DNA of 64,000 nucleotides from Euzebya tangerina (lineage in GTDB: Bacteria; Actinomycetota; Nitriliruptoria; Euzebyales; Euzebyaceae). The notes beneath the pieces are model-generated. The model did no database searches. It saw nothing but the letters and a program-made list of their open reading frames with translations, and was not told the DNA's origin. Position numbers and translations under genes: made by a program. Of this stretch, positions 53,170-61,198 are shown piece by piece. The stretch lies in assembly GCF_003074135.1 (NCBI RefSeq), contig NZ_PPDK01000001.1, positions 1,488,001 through 1,552,000 of the forward strand, given 5' to 3'. How positions within the stretch are numbered: position 1 is the stretch's first letter; every line of letters begins with the position of its first letter.

Positions 53170-54381
53170 TCAGACGCCTCGCGCGGTCCGTTCGATGTCC
53201 TCCACGGCCGCGAAGATCTCGTGGGCCTCGTAGATCTGGACGTTGCGAGCGGCTGTGGTCCGGTTGAGGACGCCGACGTCGGTGAGCGTCTCCAAGGCAT
53301 TGCGCGCCGCCGGAGCGCTGACGCCGTGGCGGTCCGCTGAGAGCGATACCGTCGTGACCGGTCGCGATGGCAGATCGGGGACGATCCTGTGGATCACCGA
53401 GTCGGGTCGACTGCCGGCCACCTCAGGAATTGCCTGCCACTCATCAACTATGGAGTCCACGTGGTCCGCAAGCGTGTCGGCCATCGTCGCGGCGATCATG
53501 GCCGTCTTGGCAAAGTCCGCGACGTACGCATCCACCTCGCCGTTCTCATACCCGGACAGGGACTCCAGGTAGTTGTCGGGATCGCCGAGGATGGCGACCG
53601 ATAGCGGGGCGGTGGTCGTCGGCGTGATGGCGCGTCGACGCAACACCAGATGCGTCAGGGCCCGTCCAACGCGTCCGTTGCCGTCCATGTACGGGTGGAT
53701 GGTCTCGAACTGCGCGTGGGTGATCGCGGCCTGAGCGATGGCCGGGATGTCAGTGCCGGTGATGAACTCGCTGAGATCAGTCATCAGTCGGGGGAGGTGA
53801 GCTGGGTCCGGTGGGACGTGGCGGGCACCGCGCGGCGAGTAGTCCGACCCCCCGATCCAGTTCTGCACGGTCCGGATGTCTCCGGACCAGACCTCGTCCG
53901 GTAGAAGGGTTCGGTGGACAGCGTCGATCGTCGCCGGGGTGACCGGCTCATGAGCCCTAGCGAGGGCGAGTTCGAGGGCATGCAGGTTCGCCGCGACGTC
54001 CTTTGCAGATCGCTGCGTCGTCGGTAGGCCGGCCAAGGCCCGGCTGACGTAGCGTTGCTTGACCTCCAGCTGCTCGATCTTCGAGGAAGCCGCAGACTCG
54101 GTACGGAGGAGCGCGAGGATGGATCGGCCGGAGTTCCGTGCATCTGAACGGATGAGAGCAGCTGCCGCCTCGGTGATCAGATTGATGGTGTCGGCCGACA
54201 GTTGCGGCCTGCGCCCGGCGATCGCCGCGGGCAGCGACGGGGTGTAGTGAACGCGTCGATCGGCTGCGGGGAGGCGTCGGCCGGCCTGAGGGGTCCAGAT
54301 CCGCGAGGTGTCCTCGGCCACTCTCGGCCACGACTCATCGCCGGGTGCGTGAGCAGCACCGGGCGTCGGACGGAGGCTCAT
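53170..54381 (-). CDS. Fic family protein with C-terminal winged helix
   Basis: 403 aa. N-terminal Fic_N segment, inhibitory-helix motif SSKIEQLEVKQR (S-x-x-x-E), central Fic motif IHPYMDGNGRVGRAL (HPF is HPY here), and a C-terminal winged-HTH (DRHGVSAPAARNALETLTDV). It transfers AMP or a related group to a protein hydroxyl. The wHTH and an inverted repeat before the gene suggest autoregulation. AGGAGG lies 6 bp before ATG 54381. Confidence 0.92.
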   Translation of the reverse strand: MSLRPTPGAAHAPGDESWPRVAEDTSRIWTPQAGRRLPAADRRVHYTPSLPAAIAGRRPQLSADTINLITEAAAALIRSDARNSGRSILALLRTESAASSKIEQLEVKQRYVSRALAGLPTTQRSAKDVAANLHALELALARAHEPVTPATIDAVHRTLLPDEVWSGDIRTVQNWIGGSDYSPRGARHVPPDPAHLPRLMTDLSEFITGTDIPAIAQAAITHAQFETIHPYMDGNGRVGRALTHLVLRRRAITPTTTAPLSVAILGDPDNYLESLSGYENGEVDAYVADFAKTAMIAATMADTLADHVDSIVDEWQAIPEVAGSRPDSVIHRIVPDLPSRPVTTVSLSADRHGVSAPAARNALETLTDVGVLNRTTAARNVQIYEAHEIFAAVEDIERTARGV

Positions 54382-54401
54382 GACACCCTCCTGGCGGATC
54401 G

Positions 54402-54452
54402 TTTCATCTACACATCCCAGATGAAAGGTTATCGGCTTATCCTTTCATCTAC
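54402..54452. promoter_or_regulatory. Inverted-repeat operator of the fic gene
   Basis: AGATGAAAGG (54419-54428) and CCTTTCATCT (54441-54450) form a perfect 10-bp inverted repeat around 12 nt. A third half-site TTTCATCT lies at 54402-54409. The site is 21-70 bp before the fic start and overlaps the 3' end of the alpha/beta hydrolase gene. Confidence 0.65.
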
Positions 54453-55257
54453 TAGCCGCTGCGGAAACGAAACGAAGGACCCTTGCCGCGAACTCCGTCG
54501 GAATTCGGAGCGGCAGCTGGCCGACCAGGCCGGGGACCCGCTCCAACTGGGCGTCCGGGAACAGGACCACGGCCTCCTCGTCTGAGGTGATGAGCAGGTC
54601 GTCCTCCGCCGTGTAGAGCAGCACCGGGCACCTGACGTTCGCCAGGTCTGGCCGTGGGTCGTAGCGGAACGCCGCGTTGTACGCCAGGTGGTAGTCCTGC
54701 AGGTTGGCGAGCAGCGTCGTCGCGCCCAAGTGCAGCAGGTCGGGCGGCCCCGACCAGATCCGCTCGTAGCGCTCCCAGGCCCAGGCCAGATGACTGCCGT
54801 CGGGCGCGATGGGGACCTCCGGCGCCCAGCTGCGCAGGTACTCCGCGCGCTGCTCCTCGGTGATCAGCGGCACACCGGAGAGCACGAGATGGGTCACTCG
54901 GTCCGGTGCCTGCACGGCCATCTGCACGGCCAGCGAGGCGCCGGTGTGGACGCCCACCACCGCGATCCGGTCGAGCCCCATCGTCCGGGTCACCTCGAGC
55001 AGGACGCTGGCGTACTCGCTTATCTCCGCCCGCGCCGGCGGGCCGTCGGACATCCCGTACCCGGGCGTGTCGATGGCCACCGCGCGAGCGCCGCGCGCCA
55101 GTGCCGGCAGCACCGCGGCGTACGTGGCTGAGGACAACGGGGACTCGTGGAGCAGCACGATGGCTGGCCCCGCCTGGCCGGCCCGTCGGATGTGCACCTG
55201 CCCCCACGAGGTCTCGACGTAGCCGCGGCTGACCCCCTCGACGCGAGCCCGGCTCAC
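54445..55257 (-). CDS. Alpha/beta hydrolase with non-canonical nucleophile elbow
   Basis: 270 aa from GTG 55257 (GTGA overlap with the upstream stop). Alpha/beta hydrolase order: IVLLHESPLSSATYAAVLPA (oxyanion region), AIDTPGYGMSD, the elbow VVGVHTGASLA and the late acid region LLYTAEDDLLI. The elbow reads G-V-H-T-G, so the usual Ser (GxSxG) position is His, with Thr next. The chemistry may therefore differ from an ordinary esterase. In the minus operon with the cupin-like gene. Confidence 0.85.
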   Translation of the reverse strand: MSRARVEGVSRGYVETSWGQVHIRRAGQAGPAIVLLHESPLSSATYAAVLPALARGARAVAIDTPGYGMSDGPPARAEISEYASVLLEVTRTMGLDRIAVVGVHTGASLAVQMAVQAPDRVTHLVLSGVPLITEEQRAEYLRSWAPEVPIAPDGSHLAWAWERYERIWSGPPDLLHLGATTLLANLQDYHLAYNAAFRYDPRPDLANVRCPVLLYTAEDDLLITSDEEAVVLFPDAQLERVPGLVGQLPLRIPTEFAARVLRFVSAAASR

Positions 55258-55913
55258 CGCATGATCACTCTGGCCCAGACCGGTCCGGGCTCCACCGCGG
55301 GCAGGGTCGCACCCGCAGGCACGGTGTGCCAGCGGTGGCCGGCCAGGTCGAAGAGGTCGACCCGGGCGATCCCCGCCGGCACATCCGTCTGCTCCGGGAC
55401 CGACTGGACGATCCACGTCTCGCGGTCCGCCGCGCGGCGAAGCGCCCACCCGGTGACACCGAGCGGCGACGTCGCGGTCTCGGCCTCGGTCCAGGTCGCA
55501 AGCTCGAGACCGTCAGCCGCCGCCTCCGCAGCGGGAGACACCGACTCCGACCACTCGTTCGGCTGGCTGAACCAGGCCAGCGCGAGCGCACCCGTCGGGG
55601 CCGCAGAGTCGGTGCGGGTGAAGGAGGTCGGGAACCAGCCGTAGTCCCCGGCGCGGTAGGTGCGGCCACTCATGCGGAACCCGCCTGCGATGAAGGTGAC
55701 CTCCTCGATGGCGTCGTAGTGCCCCGGTCCCGGCCGAGACCAGCCGGTCGGGAAGCGCACGAGCACGTCGAAGCCGCCATCGGGATGGGCGCCCAGGCGC
55801 GTCAGGTGGACCGGTGTGTTGCTGCCCGGGATGGTGAACTCCCGCCACGTCGCCGCGCCGATGTCGATCGTGGTGATCTCGGCCGAGCGGGACGTCGTCG
55901 TCGTGTCAGGCAT
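55254..55913 (-). CDS. Cupin-like protein (DUF4437-type)
   Basis: 219 aa, ATG 55913. A single beta-barrel cupin pattern: VHLTRLGAHPDGGFDVLVRF, IEEVTFIAGGFRMSGRTYRA, GDYGWFPTSF and a second strand set at 130-215. Metal His residues are few, so a non-catalytic role is possible. First gene of a leaderless transcript starting inside regulon site 2; divergent from azlC. Confidence 0.75.
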   Translation of the reverse strand: MPDTTTTSRSAEITTIDIGAATWREFTIPGSNTPVHLTRLGAHPDGGFDVLVRFPTGWSRPGPGHYDAIEEVTFIAGGFRMSGRTYRAGDYGWFPTSFTRTDSAAPTGALALAWFSQPNEWSESVSPAAEAAADGLELATWTEAETATSPLGVTGWALRRAADRETWIVQSVPEQTDVPAGIARVDLFDLAGHRWHTVPAGATLPAVEPGPVWARVIMR

Positions 55914-55919
55914 GCGTCG

Positions 55920-55948
55920 AATCTAAAGATCAGATGTTTTGGATGCAA
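55920..55948. promoter_or_regulatory. Operator-promoter region 2 of the CATCAGATG regulon
   Basis: The site GATCAGATG is at 55928-55936. The minus-strand promoter is TTGCAT (55948-55943), 17-bp spacer containing the site, TAGATT (55925-55920), then 6 nt to ATG 55913, a leaderless start. It also overlaps the first possible azlC ATG on the plus strand. Confidence 0.72.
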
Positions 55949-56692
55949 GACTCCCGCGGGCCTGTGGTAAACATCAGAGGTATCACCGCCCTGCCTCCGC
56001 TACGGACCCGCGCCGGGATCCTGGCCATGTGGTCCCTGCCGGCACTCGTCTTCGGCGTGTCCTTCGGCGCCGTTGGTGTCGCGGGTGGGGCCGATCCGCT
56101 CATGCTGACGGTCATGTCGGTCGTCGTGTTCGGGCCGAGCTCGCAGTTCGGGGCACTCACCATCCTCTTGGCCGGAGGGGCGGCGACGGCTGCCCTGGTG
56201 ACCGGGCTGGTCCTGAACAGCCGATTGGTCGCGCTCGGCCTGGTGATCTCGCCGCGCCTCGACGTCGGCCCGATCAGGCGTGCGTTGGCCGCCCATCTGG
56301 TGGTCGATGCCTCCGTCCTGCTGGCCATCAGGATGGAGCGGCCAGCCGACCTGCGGCGCTTCTACCTCGAGTCGGGCGTGGCCGTCTGGCTCTCCTGGAT
56401 CCTCGGGACCATGGCTGGATCTGTGGTCGGAGGGAGCCTGGACGATCTGGGCCGCTTCGGGATCGATGTGGCACTCCCCGCGCTGTTCCTGGGTCTGCTG
56501 GCCCCGACGATCACCGATCGTCGCAGCCGGGTGGCGGCCGCCGTCGGTGCCGTTGCTGCGGTCGCCACGACGCCGGTGCTGCCGCGCGGCATCCCCGTGC
56601 TGCTCGCCACGGTCGGAGCCGCAGTCGCGGTCGTGGCGGTGGACCGCGATGTGGCCGAGCCATCGCAGCCGGACCGGGAGCCCAACGCATGA
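55934..56692 (+). CDS. azlC: AzlC family branched-chain amino acid exporter subunit
   Basis: 252 aa, five to seven hydrophobic helices. Family features FGVSFGAVGVAGGADPLMLT, VVVFGPSSQFGALTILLAGG and LVLNSRLVALGL. The first ATG (55934) lies inside the operator; GTG 55964 is an equally good start and would leave the operator outside the gene. Works with AzlD, exporting small carboxylic or amino acids. Confidence 0.88.
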   Translation: MFWMQDSRGPVVNIRGITALPPLRTRAGILAMWSLPALVFGVSFGAVGVAGGADPLMLTVMSVVVFGPSSQFGALTILLAGGAATAALVTGLVLNSRLVALGLVISPRLDVGPIRRALAAHLVVDASVLLAIRMERPADLRRFYLESGVAVWLSWILGTMAGSVVGGSLDDLGRFGIDVALPALFLGLLAPTITDRRSRVAAAVGAVAAVATTPVLPRGIPVLLATVGAAVAVVAVDRDVAEPSQPDREPNA

Positions 56693-57000
56693 CCTGGACG
56701 GTTGTCGTCGTCCTGGCGCTCGGGACCTACGCGTTCCGGTGGATCGGCGTGACCGTCCTGGCCGGCCGCGACATCTCCAGCCAGGTCGAGGAGGTCCTCC
56801 GACTCCTGCCCCCTGCCATCATCGCGGGGCTCGTGACCACGCAGACGTTCGCCAGCGGCGGCGATCTGACCATCGACGCCCGGCTGCCCGGTGTCCTGGC
56901 TGCCGGGATCGCTGTGCTGCTGCGAGCCCCACTGATCGTCGTCCTCCTGGTGGCCCTGCTCACGACCGCCCTGTTCCGCTCGACCGGAGTTGCCACATGA
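56689..57000 (+). CDS. azlD: AzlD family transporter subunit
   Basis: 103 aa with three to four helices (WTVVVVLALGTYAFRWIGVT, LLPPAIIAGLVTTQTFASGG, LIVVLLVALLTTALF). ATG overlaps the azlC stop (ATGA), and its stop overlaps the next ATG (ATGA). Usual partner of AzlC. Confidence 0.9.
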   Translation: MTWTVVVVLALGTYAFRWIGVTVLAGRDISSQVEEVLRLLPPAIIAGLVTTQTFASGGDLTIDARLPGVLAAGIAVLLRAPLIVVLLVALLTTALFRSTGVAT

Positions 57001-57905
57001 CCACACCCACGACGCCTGACCGGACCGTCATCGACACCGCCACGATGCCCTGGATCAACGGCTTGGATGTGCTGGCCAACATGGCTCCGGCCTTCCGTGA
57101 CAACCTCGGTCCGCGGGAGCGGGTGGACGACCTGTTCGCCCGCTACCACCGTAAGACCCTGCGCCTGGACGATGACACGACGCGCCGACTGGACCTCATA
57201 CGGGTTGAACCCGGCTACCGCGACCTCACCAACGCCTACCACGACTCGGTGGAGGAGTGCCTGGTCCTGGAGGGCACCGTCAGCATCGACGGTGAGGGCG
57301 AGTTCCGGGCCGGCGACTACTTCTGGCGGCCGCCCGGCTACGTCCACGCCGCCGAGACGGCCGACGGGTTCACCGCGCTGCTGGGCTTCCAAGGTGTCGA
57401 CCCCGACGAGGACAGCGAGGGGGCGTCACGGGTGATCCGGCCCGACGAGGAGGCGGGGACGAACGCGCTGGACGGGACGACGGAGGGTGCGTTCGCCGCA
57501 GACACGGTGGGGCCGCGCGGCTGGGTCCGCTGCAGCTCAGGACTGCTCCCGGAGATCCCCGGACCGGTCGTCGCCCGCCACCGGGGGCCGTTCGAGGGGA
57601 TGGATCTGGACCGGCTGTCCGTGCGGGTGCTCAGCCACAACCCGTGGACCGACGGCCAGACCCTGCTGGTCCGGCTGCTCCCCGGCTACACCGAGTCGGG
57701 CTCGGCCCACGGCACCGCGGCCTACGAGCACGTGGTGCTCGAGGGCAGCTACGAGATCGCCGGCGAGATGCACGGCACCGGCACCTATCTGCAGAGACCG
57801 GCGGGCGTCGTCGATCACCCGATGACCAGCGCGGACGGCGCGCTGCTGTACGTCAAGCTCGACGGCACCTGGGATCGTGTCGTCGCGGCGAACACGAGGT
57901 CATGA
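56997..57905 (+). CDS. Double-cupin protein
   Basis: 302 aa. First barrel: HDSVEECLVLEGTVSIDGEG with GDYFWRPPGYVHAAET; second barrel: AAYEHVVLEGSYEIAGEMHG with YLQRPAGVVDHPM. Related to DUF4437-type cupins and to the single-cupin gene 1 kb upstream. Function unknown. Last gene of the azlCD operon. Confidence 0.82.
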   Translation: MTTPTTPDRTVIDTATMPWINGLDVLANMAPAFRDNLGPRERVDDLFARYHRKTLRLDDDTTRRLDLIRVEPGYRDLTNAYHDSVEECLVLEGTVSIDGEGEFRAGDYFWRPPGYVHAAETADGFTALLGFQGVDPDEDSEGASRVIRPDEEAGTNALDGTTEGAFAADTVGPRGWVRCSSGLLPEIPGPVVARHRGPFEGMDLDRLSVRVLSHNPWTDGQTLLVRLLPGYTESGSAHGTAAYEHVVLEGSYEIAGEMHGTGTYLQRPAGVVDHPMTSADGALLYVKLDGTWDRVVAANTRS

Positions 57906-57929
57906 GCAGGCCCGGACGTGATTCAGGAC

Positions 57930-59489
57930 TCACGTCGTCACGCGGATCTCCCGCTTGAGCACCTTCCCAGCAGCGGACTTCGGCAGGGCGTCGACGAAGT
58001 CGTAGCGCTTGGGGACCTTGTAGCCGGCCAGATGCCCACGGACGTGGGCGTCCAGCGCCTCCGCGGTGGCGACCTCTCCTGAGGCACCGGGGTCACGGCG
58101 CACGACCACGGCGGTCACGCTCTCGCCCCACGTCTCGTCCTCCACCCCGATGACCGCACACTCGGCGACGCCCGGATGGGTGATCACGACCTCCTCGACC
58201 TCGCGCGGGTACACGTTGGTGCCGCCGCTGATGATCATGTCCTTGACCCGGTCGATGATGTAGTAGAAGCCGTCCTCGTCCTTGACCGCGATGTCGCCGA
58301 CGGTCACGAAGCCGTCGTCGTCGACCGCCGCCGCGGTCGCCTCGGGGTTGTCGAGGTAGCCGTTGAACACCATGGGTGAGCGGGTGAACAGCTCGCCGGG
58401 CTGGCCGGGCTCGGCCGGTTGCCCGGTGTCGGGGTCGATCAGCTTGATGGTGTTGAGGAACCAGGCGGGTCCCACGCAGCGCTCCTTGCGGCGCATGTCC
58501 ACCGGACGGCAGTTGGTCACCACCCCGGTCTCGGTCGCTCCGTAGACCTCGTGGAAGCCGACGTCCGGCAGCGAGTCCATGGCCCAGAGCTTGAGCGGCT
58601 GGGGGAGGGGAGCGGCGTTGCAGTAGATGACCTCGAGCCCCTCGGTGTTGGCGTCGGCCAGCGTCGACTCACCCATCGCCCGCAGCATCTGCAGGTGGGC
58701 GGGGACCAGGAAGACCGAGTGCGGTCGGTAGGTGCCGAGCAGCGCCAGGAACTGCTCGGGATCCCAGGAGCGCAGCATCGCCACGCTCCCGCCGGTCGCC
58801 GGTCCCATGTAGGCGAAGGCGAACCCGGCACCGTGGTACATCGGCGCGACGGCGATGGTCCGGCGGCCGGGCCCCAGGCCCCACTCGAGCGCACCGCCCA
58901 GGAAGATCAGCGAACGGGATCGGTGGCTGAGCAGCACCCCCTTCGGCAGACCGGTGGTGCCGCCGGTGAAGGTGCAGGAGTACGGGTCGGTATCGCCCAC
59001 GGGGGCGCGAGGGTCCTCGGGCCGGGCGTCGTCGAGCACACGCTCGTACGGCTCGCCGACCTGCGGGTCGGTGCCGCCGTCGGTGATCCCGAACACGGTG
59101 TCGAACAGCTGGCCGGCGTGATCGCCGTACAGGTGGGCCAGCGCGTCGTCGCCGATCACCGCGGCCACGTGCCCGGCGGTGAGGACGTGGGTGGCCTCGC
59201 GGCTGGTGTACCGCGGGTTCAGGGGGACCGAGACCATGCCGGCCTTGGCGATCCCGGCGGCAACCTCGGGGTACTCGAGCCGGTTGCCCAGCGCCACGCC
59301 GACGAAGTCGCCCCGACCGAGCCCCCGCGACAGCAGTGCCTGCGCCACCTGTGAGGCGCGCCGGTCAACGTCGCGGAAGGTCAGGGAGCGATCGCCGTCG
59401 ACCACCGCCACGGCTCCGGGCGAGGCGAGCGCGAACTCACGGATGCCGCTGGCGATGTGGAGTCGGTCGCCGCCGGGGAGCAGGCTCAC
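57930..59489 (-). CDS. Acyl-CoA synthetase (AMP-dependent ligase)
   Basis: 519 aa from GTG 59489. P-loop YSCTFTGGTTGLPKGVLLSH, A5 motif YGATETGVVTNC, A8 region DEDGFYYIIDRVKDMIISGG and the C-terminal catalytic Lys in PKSAAGKVLKREIR. It activates a carboxylic acid to acyl-CoA. Follows the LLM gene by 19 bp, third in the operon MaoC-LLM-ligase. Confidence 0.94.
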   Translation of the reverse strand: MSLLPGGDRLHIASGIREFALASPGAVAVVDGDRSLTFRDVDRRASQVAQALLSRGLGRGDFVGVALGNRLEYPEVAAGIAKAGMVSVPLNPRYTSREATHVLTAGHVAAVIGDDALAHLYGDHAGQLFDTVFGITDGGTDPQVGEPYERVLDDARPEDPRAPVGDTDPYSCTFTGGTTGLPKGVLLSHRSRSLIFLGGALEWGLGPGRRTIAVAPMYHGAGFAFAYMGPATGGSVAMLRSWDPEQFLALLGTYRPHSVFLVPAHLQMLRAMGESTLADANTEGLEVIYCNAAPLPQPLKLWAMDSLPDVGFHEVYGATETGVVTNCRPVDMRRKERCVGPAWFLNTIKLIDPDTGQPAEPGQPGELFTRSPMVFNGYLDNPEATAAAVDDDGFVTVGDIAVKDEDGFYYIIDRVKDMIISGGTNVYPREVEEVVITHPGVAECAVIGVEDETWGESVTAVVVRRDPGASGEVATAEALDAHVRGHLAGYKVPKRYDFVDALPKSAAGKVLKREIRVTT

Positions 59490-59508
59490 TCGTGTTCTCC
59501 CTTCGCGA

Positions 59509-60537
59509 TCACGCGGCCCTCCCGAGGTGATCCAGGATGGACGCCTGGGCCTCACGGGTCACCTCAGTGCACACCAGGTGGGTCGGGGGGCTCAGCTTCA
59601 GCCCGTCGACCAGCCCCGCGTAGGCCGCGCGCTTCTCCTCCACCTCGTCCGGGGTGCCGGCGAACGTCAGGGCGGCGACCATCTCATCAGGCACAGCCGC
59701 GATCATGGCAGCGGTGTCGCCCGAGCGGAAGGCCTCGCGGATCGCGGCGGCCTCGTCGCCGAAGCCGTGGAAGGCGAAGAAGTCCGCGTAGGTCTTCACC
59801 GTGGCGTAGAAGGCAACCAGACCGGCCGCGCGCCGCCGGGCCGCCGGACCGTCCTCGTCGATCACACAGCAGCCCGAGGCGACCAGGTCGATGTCGGACC
59901 GGTCCCGGCCGCTGGCCTCCAGCCCCTCGCGAATCCGGGGCAGAACGACCTGGTCCAGGTACTCGGGCGATCCGAGCTCGTGCCCCAGCCACCCATCGGC
60001 CACCCGTCCGGCCAGATCGCACATCTTCGGCCCGACGGCTGCCAGGTAGACGGGGATGGCTCGGCGTGGCTGGGTGTGCCCTCGGTCCCAGCCGCGGATC
60101 GAGGTGGACACCAGCTCTCCGCCCGCCTCGATCTCTTCTTCGTCTGGTGCGCCGGCGATGACGGCGCGGATCACCTCGACGGTCTCCTCCAGCCGCTCGA
60201 CCGGGTGGTCGAACTCGGCGCCGTGCCACGACTCGACCAGTCGACGCACACCGGAGCCGAGGCCGAGGACGAACCGGCCCTGGCTCTGCTCGTCGAGGTC
60301 CATGGCCTCCAGGGCCGTGGTCATGGGAGTCCGGCAGAAGGCCCAGGCGATGCCGGTCCCGACGACCGCGTGCTCGGAGTTGGCCGCCAGCACGGACGCG
60401 GTGATGGTGGCCGAGCGCTGCAGTTCGGCGCTCCAGAGCCCCGCGACGCCAGCCTCGTCCGCCGCTCGGGCTGCCTGACCGAGTTCGGCCATCGACTCAC
60501 CCCAGGGCATCAGGGTGGTGCGCGGCAGATCACGCAT
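59509..60537 (-). CDS. LLM-class (luciferase-like, F420-type) oxidoreductase
   Basis: 342 aa, ATG 60537. Bacterial luciferase-like barrel: AARAADEAGVAGLWSAELQR, VVGTGIAWAFCRTPMTTALE, FVLGLGSGVRRLVESWHG, VYLAAVGPKMCDLAGRVADG. The pattern suits actinobacterial F420-dependent members. The start lies 8 bp inside the MaoC gene. The substrate is likely an intermediate of the CoA pathway around it. Confidence 0.92.
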   Translation of the reverse strand: MRDLPRTTLMPWGESMAELGQAARAADEAGVAGLWSAELQRSATITASVLAANSEHAVVGTGIAWAFCRTPMTTALEAMDLDEQSQGRFVLGLGSGVRRLVESWHGAEFDHPVERLEETVEVIRAVIAGAPDEEEIEAGGELVSTSIRGWDRGHTQPRRAIPVYLAAVGPKMCDLAGRVADGWLGHELGSPEYLDQVVLPRIREGLEASGRDRSDIDLVASGCCVIDEDGPAARRRAAGLVAFYATVKTYADFFAFHGFGDEAAAIREAFRSGDTAAMIAAVPDEMVAALTFAGTPDEVEEKRAAYAGLVDGLKLSPPTHLVCTEVTREAQASILDHLGRAA

Positions 60538-61048
60538 CGGGCCACGGCTCCTCTGCACGGGGGAACAGGTCCTTGTCCTGGGGTGCTGAGCGCTTGTAGA
60601 CCATCACGGTCCGGTTGTACGTCATCACCACATCGCCGTCCTGGTTCAGCCCGCGGGTCATCGCCGAGACGATGCCGGCGTAGGGGCGCGAGTTGGACTC
60701 CCGCAGGTCGGTGATCTTGCTCTCGGCGTACAGCGTGTCGCCGACGAACACCGGGTGGGTCAGCGCGATGTCGGTCATCGCGAGGTTGGCGATCGCGTTC
60801 TCGGAGAGGTCCTGCACCGTCATCCCGAGGACCAGCGCGATGGTGAAGCCGCTGTTGACCAACAGCTTGCCGAACGTGGACCGCTCGGCGTAGTGGCGGT
60901 TGAAGTGCATCTGGTTGGTGTTCATCGTCAGCAACGTGAACCAGGTGTTGTCGACCTCCGATATGGTCCGGCCACGCTGGTGCTGATGGACGTCCCCGAC
61001 CGCGAAGTCCTCGAAGTACCGCCCCTGCCAGTCCGCCACGTCGGCCAT
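60530..61048 (-). CDS. MaoC family enoyl-CoA hydratase-like protein
   Basis: 172 aa hot-dog fold. FEDFAVGDVHQHQRGRTISE, MNTNQMHFNRHYAERSTFGK (hydratase-2 Asn/His region) and NLAMTDIALTHPVFVGDTLY. The overall pattern recalls mesaconyl-CoA hydratase types. It would hydrate the double bond made by the acyl-CoA dehydrogenase. The mRNA is leaderless (6 nt from -10 to ATG). Confidence 0.9.
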   Translation of the reverse strand: MADVADWQGRYFEDFAVGDVHQHQRGRTISEVDNTWFTLLTMNTNQMHFNRHYAERSTFGKLLVNSGFTIALVLGMTVQDLSENAIANLAMTDIALTHPVFVGDTLYAESKITDLRESNSRPYAGIVSAMTRGLNQDGDVVMTYNRTVMVYKRSAPQDKDLFPRAEEPWPDA

Positions 61049-61054
61049 AGCCGC

Positions 61055-61083
61055 ACAATAAACATCTGATGATTGCCTCGCAA
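61055..61083 (-). promoter_or_regulatory. Operator-promoter region 3 of the CATCAGATG regulon
   Basis: Minus-strand promoter TTGCGA (61083-61078), 17-bp spacer containing CATCAGATG (61071-61063), TATTGT (61060-61055), and 6 nt to ATG 61048. Same geometry as region 2. Confidence 0.78.
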
Positions 61084-61087
61084 GCTG

Positions 61088-61117
61088 TTGTGTCCAAAGC
61101 ATCAGATGTTTTACGGT
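61088..61117 (+). promoter_or_regulatory. Operator-promoter region 4 of the CATCAGATG regulon
   Basis: Plus-strand promoter TTGTGT (61088-61093), 18-bp spacer containing CATCAGATG (61100-61108), TACGGT (61112-61117), upstream of the CoA-transferase operon. Its site centre is 37 bp from that of region 3, in opposite orientation. Confidence 0.75.
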
Positions 61118-61198
61118 GCCGCTGGACACCGTCTTGAACGGACCGTCACCCGGACCAGCCGAGCGGTGTGACACCCAGCCCACCGAGGAGCCTGCCTG

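Noticed and set aside
53170-54381. Fic as the toxin of a two-gene FicTA module
   Set aside because: It carries its own inhibitory-helix motif and has no small antitoxin gene beside it.
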